The notes under the pieces are model-generated. The model had not been told where the DNA came from. It saw only the letters and a list, made by a program, of their open reading frames with translations, and did not search any database. From Oscillospiraceae bacterium (GTDB lineage: Bacteria; Bacillota; Clostridia; Oscillospirales; Acutalibacteraceae), in contig DNIP01000082.1 of NCBI GenBank assembly GCA_003499325.1, forward strand, positions 15,886 through 21,205: DNA of 5,320 nt, written 5' to 3'. Made by a program: the position numbers and the translations under genes. This document shows positions 1 through 5,301 of this stretch, in pieces; positions within the stretch are counted from its first letter, which is position 1; every line of letters begins with the position of its first letter.

Positions 1-250
1 TGAGCATGACGATTCCGTTGCAGATAAGGAAGATCGGCACGATCAACAGCGCTACGAGGATCGTGATCATCATCACGACCAAAACGGTTTTTTGATGCTC
101 GCCGGCAAGGAACGTCAACGCAAAGACGGTGCTTGCCAGCGCGAGAAACAGAAAATAACAGTTGCGGTATCTGCTTCTGTCATTGATAAACGAGACGATT
201 AGCAGCGTCCAGAAGAAGATCACTGCCGAACAAACAACGATTGAAAACAT
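1..250 (-). CDS. N-terminal fragment of a multi-pass membrane protein, possibly YdcF-type (DUF218)
   Basis: The open frame starts at ATG 250-248 and runs off the left edge, leaving 83 codons visible. AAAGG, with a 6-base gap to the ATG, is a plausible ribosome-binding site and fixes the start. The residues are almost all hydrophobic, with three likely membrane segments at about 2-22, 31-50 and 55-77. Short charged links (NDRSRYRN and GEHQK) separate them. The last visible stretch, FLICNGIVML, resembles the end of the N-terminal membrane region in Gram-positive YdcF-like (DUF218) proteins, where a cytoplasmic or extracytoplasmic DUF218 domain usually follows. That domain lies outside the window, so the family call is inference from a short hydrophobic stretch and other membrane families are possible. 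The gene lies 74 bases downstream of the DUF1275 gene on the same strand, with no clear terminator between them, so it is probably the third gene of that operon. Confidence 0.6.
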   Translation of the reverse strand, partial: MFSIVVCSAVIFFWTLLIVSFINDRSRYRNCYFLFLALASTVFALTFLAGEHQKTVLVVMMITILVALLIVPIFLICNGIVML

Positions 251-315
251 AACGGACCTTTCTGTTTTGATGATCTGAGTGATCGGGTGTGCGGTTCGAA
301 AACTGCACCATGCTT

Positions 316-331
316 CCGATATGGCTATCGG
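316..331. repeat. Small inverted repeat overlapping a stop codon
   Basis: CCGATA (316-321) and TATCGG (326-331) form a perfect 6-bp inverted repeat with a 4-base loop. It covers the TAG stop of the DUF1275 gene at 327-325. It has no T-tract on the minus strand, so it is not a convincing terminator for that gene. The T-rich run lies on the plus-strand side, where no gene is seen. It may be a weak stem at the 3' end of the DUF1275 reading frame, or chance. Confidence 0.3.
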
Positions 332-987
332 TTTTCCTTTGCCATCATGATGACGACGATCATCAGCAGGATCGGTGAGATCCAGATGGTCTTGATGCCG
401 AAGAGGGACGACAGAACGCCGCCGACGCCCGCTCCGATCGCAAAGATCAGGATGATGCCGAAGAAGTGGAGCGCCTTGTATAAGAGCTGCTTGTCACGTG
501 TGCGCAGGTAGCGGGACAGGCTCTCGGTTCCGCTGCGCAGATTGCCGATGCACATCGTGCTCGCATAGCCGTAGCCGTGTACGGTGCGGAACGTCTGCAC
601 CTGCATCGCGCAGGAGAAGGACACCAAAATATTGGCGAGCGTGTTCATTTGCTGCGGCAGGAAGCCGACGACCGCCAGCAGCACGATCTCGATGATCAGC
701 ACGATCTGCCGCCAGTGCACCCCCTTACTGTTTTTGAACCTGCCCTCGATCCGCTCGGTGATGAAAATGCCTGTCGCGAACGACAGCAGGGGGAGCATAT
801 AGTGGACGCCGCTGAGCCAGTTGCCCGTCAAAAAGCTCTGGCTCATCAGGACGACGTTGCCCGTCTGCGCGTTGGCGAATACGTTGTCGCGTATATTATA
901 GGTGTAAGCGTCCTGCAACCCGCCCGAAAAGGACAGGATCGCGCTGAGCAGGAAGCTCTCTGAGGTTTGTGTTTTTGTGTGCTTCAT
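325..987 (-). CDS. DUF1275 / YoaK family membrane protein
   Basis: This is a 220-residue integral membrane protein, the normal length for DUF1275 (YoaK-like) proteins, whose biochemical function is not established. Family signatures are visible. SGGLQDAYTY at 21-30 is followed by DNVFANAQTGNVV at 34-46, with the conserved TGN, and a second copy of the motif appears as CIGNLRSG at 146-153. This two-fold pattern is typical of the family. Hydrophobic segments lie at about 11-26, 59-79, 93-110, 116-132, 172-196 and 200-216, giving about six membrane passes. The ATG is 3 bases after the TGA of the rlmD-type gene. The only purine-rich stretch, AAGAAAGA, lies inside the end of that upstream gene, so translation is probably coupled to it. 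The family call is firm. Transport of a small molecule is often guessed for this family but cannot be shown here. Confidence 0.9.
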   Translation of the reverse strand: MKHTKTQTSESFLLSAILSFSGGLQDAYTYNIRDNVFANAQTGNVVLMSQSFLTGNWLSGVHYMLPLLSFATGIFITERIEGRFKNSKGVHWRQIVLIIEIVLLAVVGFLPQQMNTLANILVSFSCAMQVQTFRTVHGYGYASTMCIGNLRSGTESLSRYLRTRDKQLLYKALHFFGIILIFAIGAGVGGVLSSLFGIKTIWISPILLMIVVIMMAKENR

Positions 988-990
988 GGG

Positions 991-2133
991 TCAGTCTTTC
1001 TTATCTAATAATACCACGGATTCGCAATGATTTGTATGCGGGAACATGTCGAAGGGGTAGCATACCTGTGTTTTGTAGCCTAGCCTGCCGAGCACGCGCA
1101 GGTCGCGCGCCTGCGTCTCGGGGTTGCAGGAGATGTAGACGATTTTGTCGGGGGAGAGCTTTGCTAATGAATTGAGGAAGGATGACGTGCACCCCGTGCG
1201 CGGCGGGTCGATGAAGGCGGCGTCGACGCGCGCGTCTTTTTCTGTTAATCTCTTTGCGTAATCTCTGCTATCAGCGGCGGTGAAGCGGATATTGTCGATA
1301 CCGTTTAATCGCGCATTGCGTTTCGCGTCGGCGATGGCGGCGGGATTCAGCTCGACCGCGTGGACGAACTTCGCCTTACGGGACGCGATGATGCCGATGG
1401 TGCCGATCCCACAGTACGCGTCCAGCACGATCTCGTTCCCCGACAGGTCGGCGAGCTCCAGCGCCTTTTGATAGAGCTGCTGAGTCTGATCGTGGTTGAT
1501 CTGATAGAACGAGGCGGGGGAGAGGATGAACCTCTCGCCGCACAGGATATCGGTGATCGTGCCGCTGCCGAACAGCACCTCGCTCTGTTGGCCCGTGAAG
1601 AGCTTGCGCTTGTCGCGGTTGACCGTGATCACGGCGGTGGTCAGCATCGGACACGCCTTTTGCAGGGCGGTGGTGAAGGTGCGCTTGGCGGGGAAGATCC
1701 TGTCCGCGCCGTTGATGATCGCCATCACCTCGCCTGTAGCTTCTGCCTCGCGGATGACGACGCTTTTGAGCCACCCTCTCTCAGTGTAGGGGTCATACGG
1801 CATGACCTTGAAGCTGGAAAAGAGCTTTGACAGCGCCGCGGTGATCGTGTTCGCCGTATCCGAGCAGATGGCGCAGTGATCCGCCGCCATCACGCTGTGC
1901 GTGGCGGATTTGTACAGACCGCTGACGATCCGCTTGCCCTCGCGCTTGTAGACGAACTGCGCCTTGTTGCGGTAGCCCGTGATCTTGGGCGAGGGGGTGA
2001 TCGGCATCACACGGCAGAGCTTGCCCGGATATTTGCGGCAGATATTCTCTTTGTGTCGGAGCTGTTCCTCATAGCTGAGGTTGCACAGCTGACAGGAATT
2101 GCATTTTTTCGCGTATTGACAAAAATTGTTCAT
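991..2133 (-). CDS. rlmD: 23S rRNA (uracil-C5)-methyltransferase, RlmD/RumA type, TRAM-less
   Basis: This is a SAM-dependent enzyme of the TrmA/RlmC/RlmD family that methylates C5 of a uridine, most likely in 23S rRNA. It has 380 residues. The N-terminal cysteines C5-X5-C11-X2-C14, with C87 in HCAIC, match the four [4Fe-4S] ligands of RlmD. The SAM-binding motif is VLDAYCGIGTIG (236-247) and motif IV is FIDPPRTGC (307-315). The catalytic nucleophile is C336 in SCNP, and the general base is E371 in HCESVVLL. Typical RlmD proteins are about 430-460 residues with an N-terminal TRAM RNA-binding domain. That domain is absent here, and the protein begins directly at the cysteine cluster. The start is fixed by the cysteines and by an in-frame TAA 9 bases upstream. 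No Shine-Dalgarno is visible, and the promoter puts +1 on the ATG itself. It is the first gene of a minus-strand operon. The exact target base (U1939, U747 or both) cannot be read from sequence. Confidence 0.92.
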   Translation of the reverse strand: MNNFCQYAKKCNSCQLCNLSYEEQLRHKENICRKYPGKLCRVMPITPSPKITGYRNKAQFVYKREGKRIVSGLYKSATHSVMAADHCAICSDTANTITAALSKLFSSFKVMPYDPYTERGWLKSVVIREAEATGEVMAIINGADRIFPAKRTFTTALQKACPMLTTAVITVNRDKRKLFTGQQSEVLFGSGTITDILCGERFILSPASFYQINHDQTQQLYQKALELADLSGNEIVLDAYCGIGTIGIIASRKAKFVHAVELNPAAIADAKRNARLNGIDNIRFTAADSRDYAKRLTEKDARVDAAFIDPPRTGCTSSFLNSLAKLSPDKIVYISCNPETQARDLRVLGRLGYKTQVCYPFDMFPHTNHCESVVLLDKKD

Positions 2134-2168
2134 ATCGCTATTTTAGCATGGAACAGGGAATTTTTCAA
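2134..2168 (-). promoter_or_regulatory. Sigma-A promoter of the rlmD operon, predicted leaderless
   Basis: Read on the minus strand, TTGAAA (2168-2163) is followed by a 17-base spacer and TAAAAT (2145-2140). TG one base before the -10 gives an extended -10 element. Taking the -10 as -12 to -7, +1 falls at 2133, the A of the ATG. The in-frame TAA lies in the -10 itself. Boxes and spacing are direct reading; the start of transcription is inferred. Confidence 0.75.
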
Positions 2169-2175
2169 TCTTTTA

Positions 2176-2190
2176 CGGTGAACTTTACCG
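2176..2190. promoter_or_regulatory. Imperfect inverted repeat between divergent promoters (possible operator)
   Basis: CGGTGAA (2176-2182) and TTTACCG (2184-2190) are inverted copies with one mismatch around a central C. The site lies just upstream of the rlmD -35 box and 17 bases upstream of the transpeptidase -35 box, where a regulator could affect both. No known operator is recognised, and chance is quite possible. Confidence 0.25.
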
Positions 2191-2207
2191 ACTGAATAAA
2201 CTGTAAC

Positions 2208-2242
2208 TTGATAAATCGGGGATTATCGTGTATAATCGGGGT
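2208..2242 (+). promoter_or_regulatory. Sigma-A promoter of the L,D-transpeptidase gene, predicted leaderless
   Basis: TTGATA (2208-2213) is followed by a 17-base spacer and a consensus TATAAT (2231-2236). By the usual spacing +1 falls at 2243, the A of the ATG. An 8-bp direct repeat AATCGGGG (2214-2221 and 2234-2241), offset by 20 bases, spans the spacer, the -10 box and the region just before the start. The boxes are seen directly. The start point is inferred. Confidence 0.8.
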
Positions 2243-3478
2243 ATGAAACCGATAAAAGTGATGAGATACGGTAATAAATACCGTTATAATCAACAACGGA
2301 GCAATCCGCTTCCGAAAATACTGATCGGCGTCGGCGTCATCGCGATCATCGCGTTGGCGGTGCTGGTTGTCCTGCGCTTTATGGACATCAACAAAAAGGC
2401 GAAGGATAACGGCGCGCTCAATACCCAGATGAGCGCTGAGAAGGCGACCGTCATGGACGTCAAGACCGGCGACGTTTGTATCCTGAGCATGCCCTCCGCC
2501 ATCAATATGAAGGAGGTCGAGTTCACCTCCTCCGATCCGAGCATTGTCCGCGTAGACGCCGCCGGACATACCGACGCGCTTGCTGTCGGCAAGGCGACCG
2601 TCACTGCGACCGCGCGGAATTTTACGGCAGAATGTCAGTTCACCGTCACCGAGAACACCGAGCCCGATTATCCCGACGAGGTGACCACGGCGATCAAGGC
2701 GAATGAGGATGTGCTCGCGCAAAATCAGGCGAGCGGCGCGCGCGATATCTACAGCATCACCGTCAACCGCCGCACCAACACCGTCACCGTGTACACCAAG
2801 GATCAGGACGGTCAGTTCACCGTGCCTGTCCGCGCGATGATCTGCTCCTGCGGCAAGGGCGGCGAGTTCACCACCATCACGGGTGACTTTGCGATCTATT
2901 TCCAGGAGCCGTGGCATCCGTTGTATGACAACGTATACGGCATGTTTGTCTCGGGCTTCAAGGATGACTTCCTCTTCCACAGCGTGCCCTATGAGGCGAC
3001 GGCGCATGATACGCTCGAGACCGCTGAGTTCAACAAGCTCGGCGAGCCCGCATCCCAGGGCTGCGTTCGCATGATGGTGTCGGACGTCTACTGGATCATG
3101 CGCAATTGTGATCTGAACACGCCCGTGCATATCATCGACGCGGATGCAAAATCCGATCCGCTCGGCAGACCCAATGCACCGAAGCTCCCTGCGGGCGCGA
3201 CATGGGATCCCACCGACAACACCGAGGGCAATCCCTTCCTCGGCAAGCTGCCCGCCCTCGAGGGCGCGGAGGATATCACGCTGAAGAAGGGCGGACACTT
3301 TGACGAGATGGACGGCATCACCGCCGCCGATATCTGCGGCAATGATATTACCGACCGTGTGAAGATCGCGGGACAGGTCATCCCCGAAAAGCCCGGCGTC
3401 TACTACCTCACCTATTCGATCACCGACGACTTCAACCTCAAAACGCGCGTCACACGCACCGTGACCGTGACAGGATAA
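2243..3478 (+). CDS. Membrane-anchored L,D-transpeptidase (YkuD) with Ig-like domains
   Basis: This is a cell-wall enzyme of 411 residues, expected to form or exchange 3-3 peptide cross-links or attach proteins to peptidoglycan outside the membrane. A basic N-terminus is followed by one membrane segment (about 26-46), so the bulk is extracytoplasmic. Residues about 68-136 look like a BIG2-type bacterial Ig-like domain (VEFTSSDPSIVRVD, then AVGKATVTATA). The YkuD domain covers about 168-300. It has H246 in LFHSVP and the active-site block ASQGCVRM, with S271, G273, catalytic C274 and R276. A C-terminal domain (about 342-411), ending in a YLTYSITDDFNLKTRVTRTV pattern, resembles Ig-like/DUF5011 folds. 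ATG 2243 is chosen because an in-frame GTG at 2228 overlaps the -10 box and TAA 2204-2206 lies upstream. ATG 2261 is the alternative. Neither start has a convincing Shine-Dalgarno. The gene is monocistronic, with its own terminator. Confidence 0.93.
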   Translation: MKPIKVMRYGNKYRYNQQRSNPLPKILIGVGVIAIIALAVLVVLRFMDINKKAKDNGALNTQMSAEKATVMDVKTGDVCILSMPSAINMKEVEFTSSDPSIVRVDAAGHTDALAVGKATVTATARNFTAECQFTVTENTEPDYPDEVTTAIKANEDVLAQNQASGARDIYSITVNRRTNTVTVYTKDQDGQFTVPVRAMICSCGKGGEFTTITGDFAIYFQEPWHPLYDNVYGMFVSGFKDDFLFHSVPYEATAHDTLETAEFNKLGEPASQGCVRMMVSDVYWIMRNCDLNTPVHIIDADAKSDPLGRPNAPKLPAGATWDPTDNTEGNPFLGKLPALEGAEDITLKKGGHFDEMDGITAADICGNDITDRVKIAGQVIPEKPGVYYLTYSITDDFNLKTRVTRTVTVTG

Positions 3479-3486
3479 AGAACAAC

Positions 3487-3530
3487 AGCCCCTCGTTAAT
3501 GATATTCATAACGAGGGGCTTTTTCCTTTT
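3487..3530 (+). terminator. Intrinsic terminator of the L,D-transpeptidase gene
   Basis: A perfect 12-bp stem, with arms 3487-3498 and 3509-3520, has a GC-rich base (AGCCCCTCG) and is followed by TTTTTCCTTTT. A bulged A allows four more pairs inside, leaving a 3-base loop. It begins 8 bases after the stop codon. It lacks a T-tract on the minus strand, so it acts for the plus-strand gene only. Confidence 0.95.
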
Positions 3531-3578
3531 CATTGGGATTTAAGATGTTTGTGACCGTGACAAATCTGCAATCGGGCA

Positions 3579-3609
3579 CAAAAACAGCCTCCGCTCATAC
3601 GGAGGCTGT
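3579..3609 (-). terminator. Intrinsic terminator of the substrate-binding lipoprotein gene
   Basis: On the minus strand ACAGCCTCCG (3609-3600) and CGGAGGCTGT (3593-3584) form a perfect 10-bp stem with a 6-base loop, followed by a T run at 3584-3580. It starts 15 bases after the TAA of the lipoprotein gene and faces the transpeptidase terminator across about 50 bases. Confidence 0.93.
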
Positions 3610-3624
3610 CGTTATACGGTGTTC

Positions 3625-4677
3625 TTATCCCTCTATGGTGTAGTTGATCTCGCCGCTGTCGTTCTGATTGTCCGCGGCGGGAGCGGCAGGTGCGGCAGGT
3701 GCGTCGGTCGCCGCAGGAGCGGCATTGGCTTCGGGAGCGACGGTCGCCTTCACGGAGTAGTCGGGCGTCGCGTTATCGGGAGTCGCCTTACTGCTCTTGT
3801 CGATGTAGTTAAGCATATCGAAGATCGCCTGCTCGGCAGACTTGCCGAAGCGGAAGAACGCCTTCTTCGGGATCATGCAGGTGTGACTTTTTGCAAGCGC
3901 GTTGACGCCGGCAAGGCTCTGATCCGCCTGCAGCGCCGCTAAGGTATTTTCATTATCATAGAAGATGTAGTTAGGGTTGCCGAGCCTGAACTCATCGAGG
4001 TTGATCTCGGGCGCCGCCTGATTGGCGAATACATTGCTGTTGCCGTTGTACTCGAAGAACTGATATTCCAGCGTGCCCTTGACGAAGGTGCACGGTTGGT
4101 TGTTAGCGTTCAAATAGACGTACGCGACCGTCTGTACCACGTTGGAGGTGGCGGTGTTCATGGTGCCGAGCATATTGAGCAGCTCATCATAGCCCTTTGT
4201 GCCCTTTTCATTACCGGTAGTCTTGCCGCCTAAGAGGGTACCCAGATCAATATACAGCTGCTTGAGCGCGTCGGAGGTGGTCGGTACCTCAAAGGTGGCG
4301 ACCTTCGCACCGCCCGATTCGATCGCGCTCTTCGCGTCGGCGCCGAGCGTATTGTCCGCGATGACCAGATCCGCTTTAGCGGCGGCGATCGCAGCAGTAT
4401 CGGGAGCGGCAGCCGTGCCCATCACGGGCACCACGTACAAAAATTCCTGATCACATTCCTGTGAGCGTCCCGCCATCTTGACGTCGTAGCCGATGTAGGA
4501 GATGATATCGGCGAACACATCGTTGAGCACCACGATATTCACTGGCTCCTTGTCGATGGTAACGCCGCCCACGGTAACAGGCCAGTCGTTAGACGTCTTA
4601 TTGTTGCAGCCTGAGAAGATCGCCGCGCTCGACAGCAGCATGCACACGGCTAATACGATAGAAAGAATACGTTTCAT
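3625..4677 (-). CDS. Class III ABC-transporter substrate-binding lipoprotein (BtuF/FhuD-like)
   Basis: This is a secreted lipoprotein of 350 residues, likely capturing an iron-siderophore, haem, corrinoid or similar chelate. The signal peptide (MKRILSIVLAVCMLL) ends in the lipobox FSGC, with C24 as the lipid-anchored residue. Phe at -3 is slightly unusual. The helical-backbone class III pattern follows: PVNIVVLNDVFADIISYIGY (45-64), then VVPVMGTAAAPDTAAIAAAK (82-101) and ADLVIAD (102-108). The C-lobe includes LGNPNYIFYDN (232-242) and ends near the helix AEQAIFDMLNYI (281-292). Residues 297-350 form an unusual disordered tail, rich in Ala, Pro, Asp and Thr. GAGGTG lies 6 bases before ATG 4677, so this start is preferred over the in-frame GTG at 4686. 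No permease or ATPase gene lies in the window, so its transporter must be elsewhere or the protein has another role. The ligand cannot be read from sequence. Confidence 0.85.
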   Translation of the reverse strand: MKRILSIVLAVCMLLSSAAIFSGCNNKTSNDWPVTVGGVTIDKEPVNIVVLNDVFADIISYIGYDVKMAGRSQECDQEFLYVVPVMGTAAAPDTAAIAAAKADLVIADNTLGADAKSAIESGGAKVATFEVPTTSDALKQLYIDLGTLLGGKTTGNEKGTKGYDELLNMLGTMNTATSNVVQTVAYVYLNANNQPCTFVKGTLEYQFFEYNGNSNVFANQAAPEINLDEFRLGNPNYIFYDNENTLAALQADQSLAGVNALAKSHTCMIPKKAFFRFGKSAEQAIFDMLNYIDKSSKATPDNATPDYSVKATVAPEANAAPAATDAPAAPAAPAADNQNDSGEINYTIEG

Positions 4678-4696
4678 ATGTGACACCTCACGGTTT

Positions 4697-4718
4697 CTGT
4701 TTTTGTCCTGTTTTTGTC
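4697..4718. repeat. 11-bp perfect tandem repeat in the lipoprotein leader
   Basis: CTGTTTTTGTC occurs twice head-to-tail, at 4697-4707 and 4708-4718. In the minus-strand transcript this is GACAAAAACAG twice, between the promoter and the ribosome-binding site. The adjacent CTGTTT (minus strand, 4725-4720) can pair with the AAACAG of either copy, so two alternative small hairpins are possible in the leader. Confidence 0.8.
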
Positions 4719-4739
4719 GAAACAGAGCATACTATCCTT

Positions 4740-4768
4740 ATTGTACTCAAATTACGGGGGATAGTCAA
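4740..4768 (-). promoter_or_regulatory. Sigma-A promoter of the lipoprotein gene
   Basis: On the minus strand TTGACT (4768-4763) is followed by a 17-base spacer and TACAAT (4745-4740). Predicted +1 is near 4733, giving a leader of about 56 bases before ATG 4677. No Fur-like box was recognised across it. Confidence 0.75.
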
Positions 4769-4789
4769 ATAAAACTATGAAATACTACG

Positions 4790-4855
4790 AAAATTTAAAT
4801 TTTATTAAAAAATTGTTAAAAAGCACTTGCATTTTAAAACTCATGGTGCTATAAT
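4790..4855 (+). promoter_or_regulatory. Promoter of the 5S rRNA gene with AT-rich UP-like region
   Basis: TTGCAT (4827-4832) is followed by a 17-base spacer and consensus TATAAT (4850-4855). TG one base before it gives an extended -10. The 37 bases upstream of the -35 are almost all A and T, including the perfect palindrome AAAATTTAAATTTT (4790-4803), as in UP elements of strong rRNA promoters. Predicted +1 is near 4862, about 19 bases before the 5S rRNA. Confidence 0.8.
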
Positions 4856-4880
4856 AGCAACTGTTCCGAAAAGAACACCA

Positions 4881-4997
<117 letters not shown>

Positions 4998-5008
4998 CAT
5001 AAAGGCTT

Positions 5009-5034
5009 CCACCCAGTAGGGTGGTTGTTTTTTT
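5009..5034 (+). terminator. First intrinsic terminator after the 5S rRNA
   Basis: CCACCC (5009-5014) and GGGTGG (5019-5024) form a 6-bp GC-rich stem with loop AGTA, followed by TTGTTTTTTT. It starts 12 bases after the 5S 3' end. Confidence 0.92.
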
Positions 5035-5046
5035 ATGTATGAAACG

Positions 5047-5076
5047 ACGGCAGGGGTATTGCTCCTGCCGTTTTTT
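5047..5076 (+). terminator. Second intrinsic terminator after the 5S rRNA
   Basis: ACGGCAGG (5047-5054) and CCTGCCGT (5064-5071) form a perfect 8-bp stem followed by a run of six T. It lies 12 bases after the first terminator and would back it up for a strongly transcribed rRNA unit. Confidence 0.9.
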
Positions 5077-5081
5077 CGCGC

Positions 5082-5087
5082 TATAAT
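5082..5087 (+). promoter_or_regulatory. Isolated TATAAT box (possible weak promoter)
   Basis: A perfect TATAAT sits 17 bases after TTGCTC (5059-5064), which matches only half of a -35 consensus and lies in the second terminator. If active, it would start transcription near 5094, at the left edge of the MITE-like element. The case is weak. Confidence 0.25.
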
Positions 5088-5090
5088 GGA

Positions 5091-5255
5091 GTTATACTAA
5101 GTATCATTAAAACACTTTAACATTTAATGCGATAAATTCCGCATAGCGGTGTTGTCGTCCTTGACATACGCCAGTATGCCTGCGTCCTCCGCCTTGCTCT
5201 GCGAAATTTCTCGCTAACAAATTTGTTAAAGCGTTTAATGGATACTTAGTATAAC
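5091..5255. mobile_element. MITE-like non-autonomous element with TA target duplication
   Basis: A 32-base terminal sequence (5091-5122) is repeated inverted at 5224-5255, differing by a one-base shift within A/C runs and one substitution. Inside, GCGATAAATTCCGCA (5129-5143) is nearly complementary to TGCGAAATTTCTCGC (5200-5214), so about 50 bases on each side can pair into one long imperfect hairpin. A small CATAC-GCCA-GTATG stem sits at the centre. TA at 5093-5094 and at 5252-5253 can be read as a target-site duplication, giving an element of 157 bp (5095-5251). It has no open frame of useful size. These are the marks of a miniature inverted-repeat element, and TA duplication fits IS630/Tc1-mariner-type mobilisation, though the family assignment is inference. 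Single-copy status cannot be judged from one window. Confidence 0.75.
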
Positions 5256-5269
5256 AAACCACATCAAGG

Positions 5270-5301
5270 GCTGTCGCGTTCATCTGCGCGACAGCTTTTT
5301 T
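5270..5301 (+). terminator. Third plus-strand intrinsic terminator
   Basis: GCTGTCGCG (5270-5278) and CGCGACAGC (5287-5295) form a perfect 9-bp stem with an 8-base loop, followed by six T. The minus strand has no T run after the stem. No plus-strand gene lies between this and the second 5S terminator, so its original client is unclear. Confidence 0.88.

Noticed and set aside
577..963. Plus-strand open frame of 128 codons
   Set aside because: It lies antisense to the DUF1275 gene, with charged low-quality sequence and no family features.
1360..1830. Plus-strand open frame of 156 codons
   Set aside because: It is opposite the methyltransferase motifs, has no ribosome-binding site, and its composition is that of a shadow frame.
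2165..3298. A 377-codon open frame antisense to the L,D-transpeptidase
   Set aside because: It is His/Arg/Asp/Gly-rich with no recognisable domain, and lies wholly opposite a gene with clear catalytic motifs, promoter and terminator. GC-rich codon use explains the open antisense frame.
3461..3562. 12-bp direct repeat GTGACCGTGACA at 3461-3472 and 3551-3562, exactly 90 bases apart
   Set aside because: The match does not extend on either side, and the first copy encodes an ordinary Val-Thr-Val-Thr strand at the protein end. It is more likely chance or a trace of a small local copy event.
5161..5166. Perfect TTGACA inside the MITE-like element
   Set aside because: No -10-like hexamer occurs 16-18 bases downstream (the region reads GCGTCCTCC), so it is not supported as a promoter.
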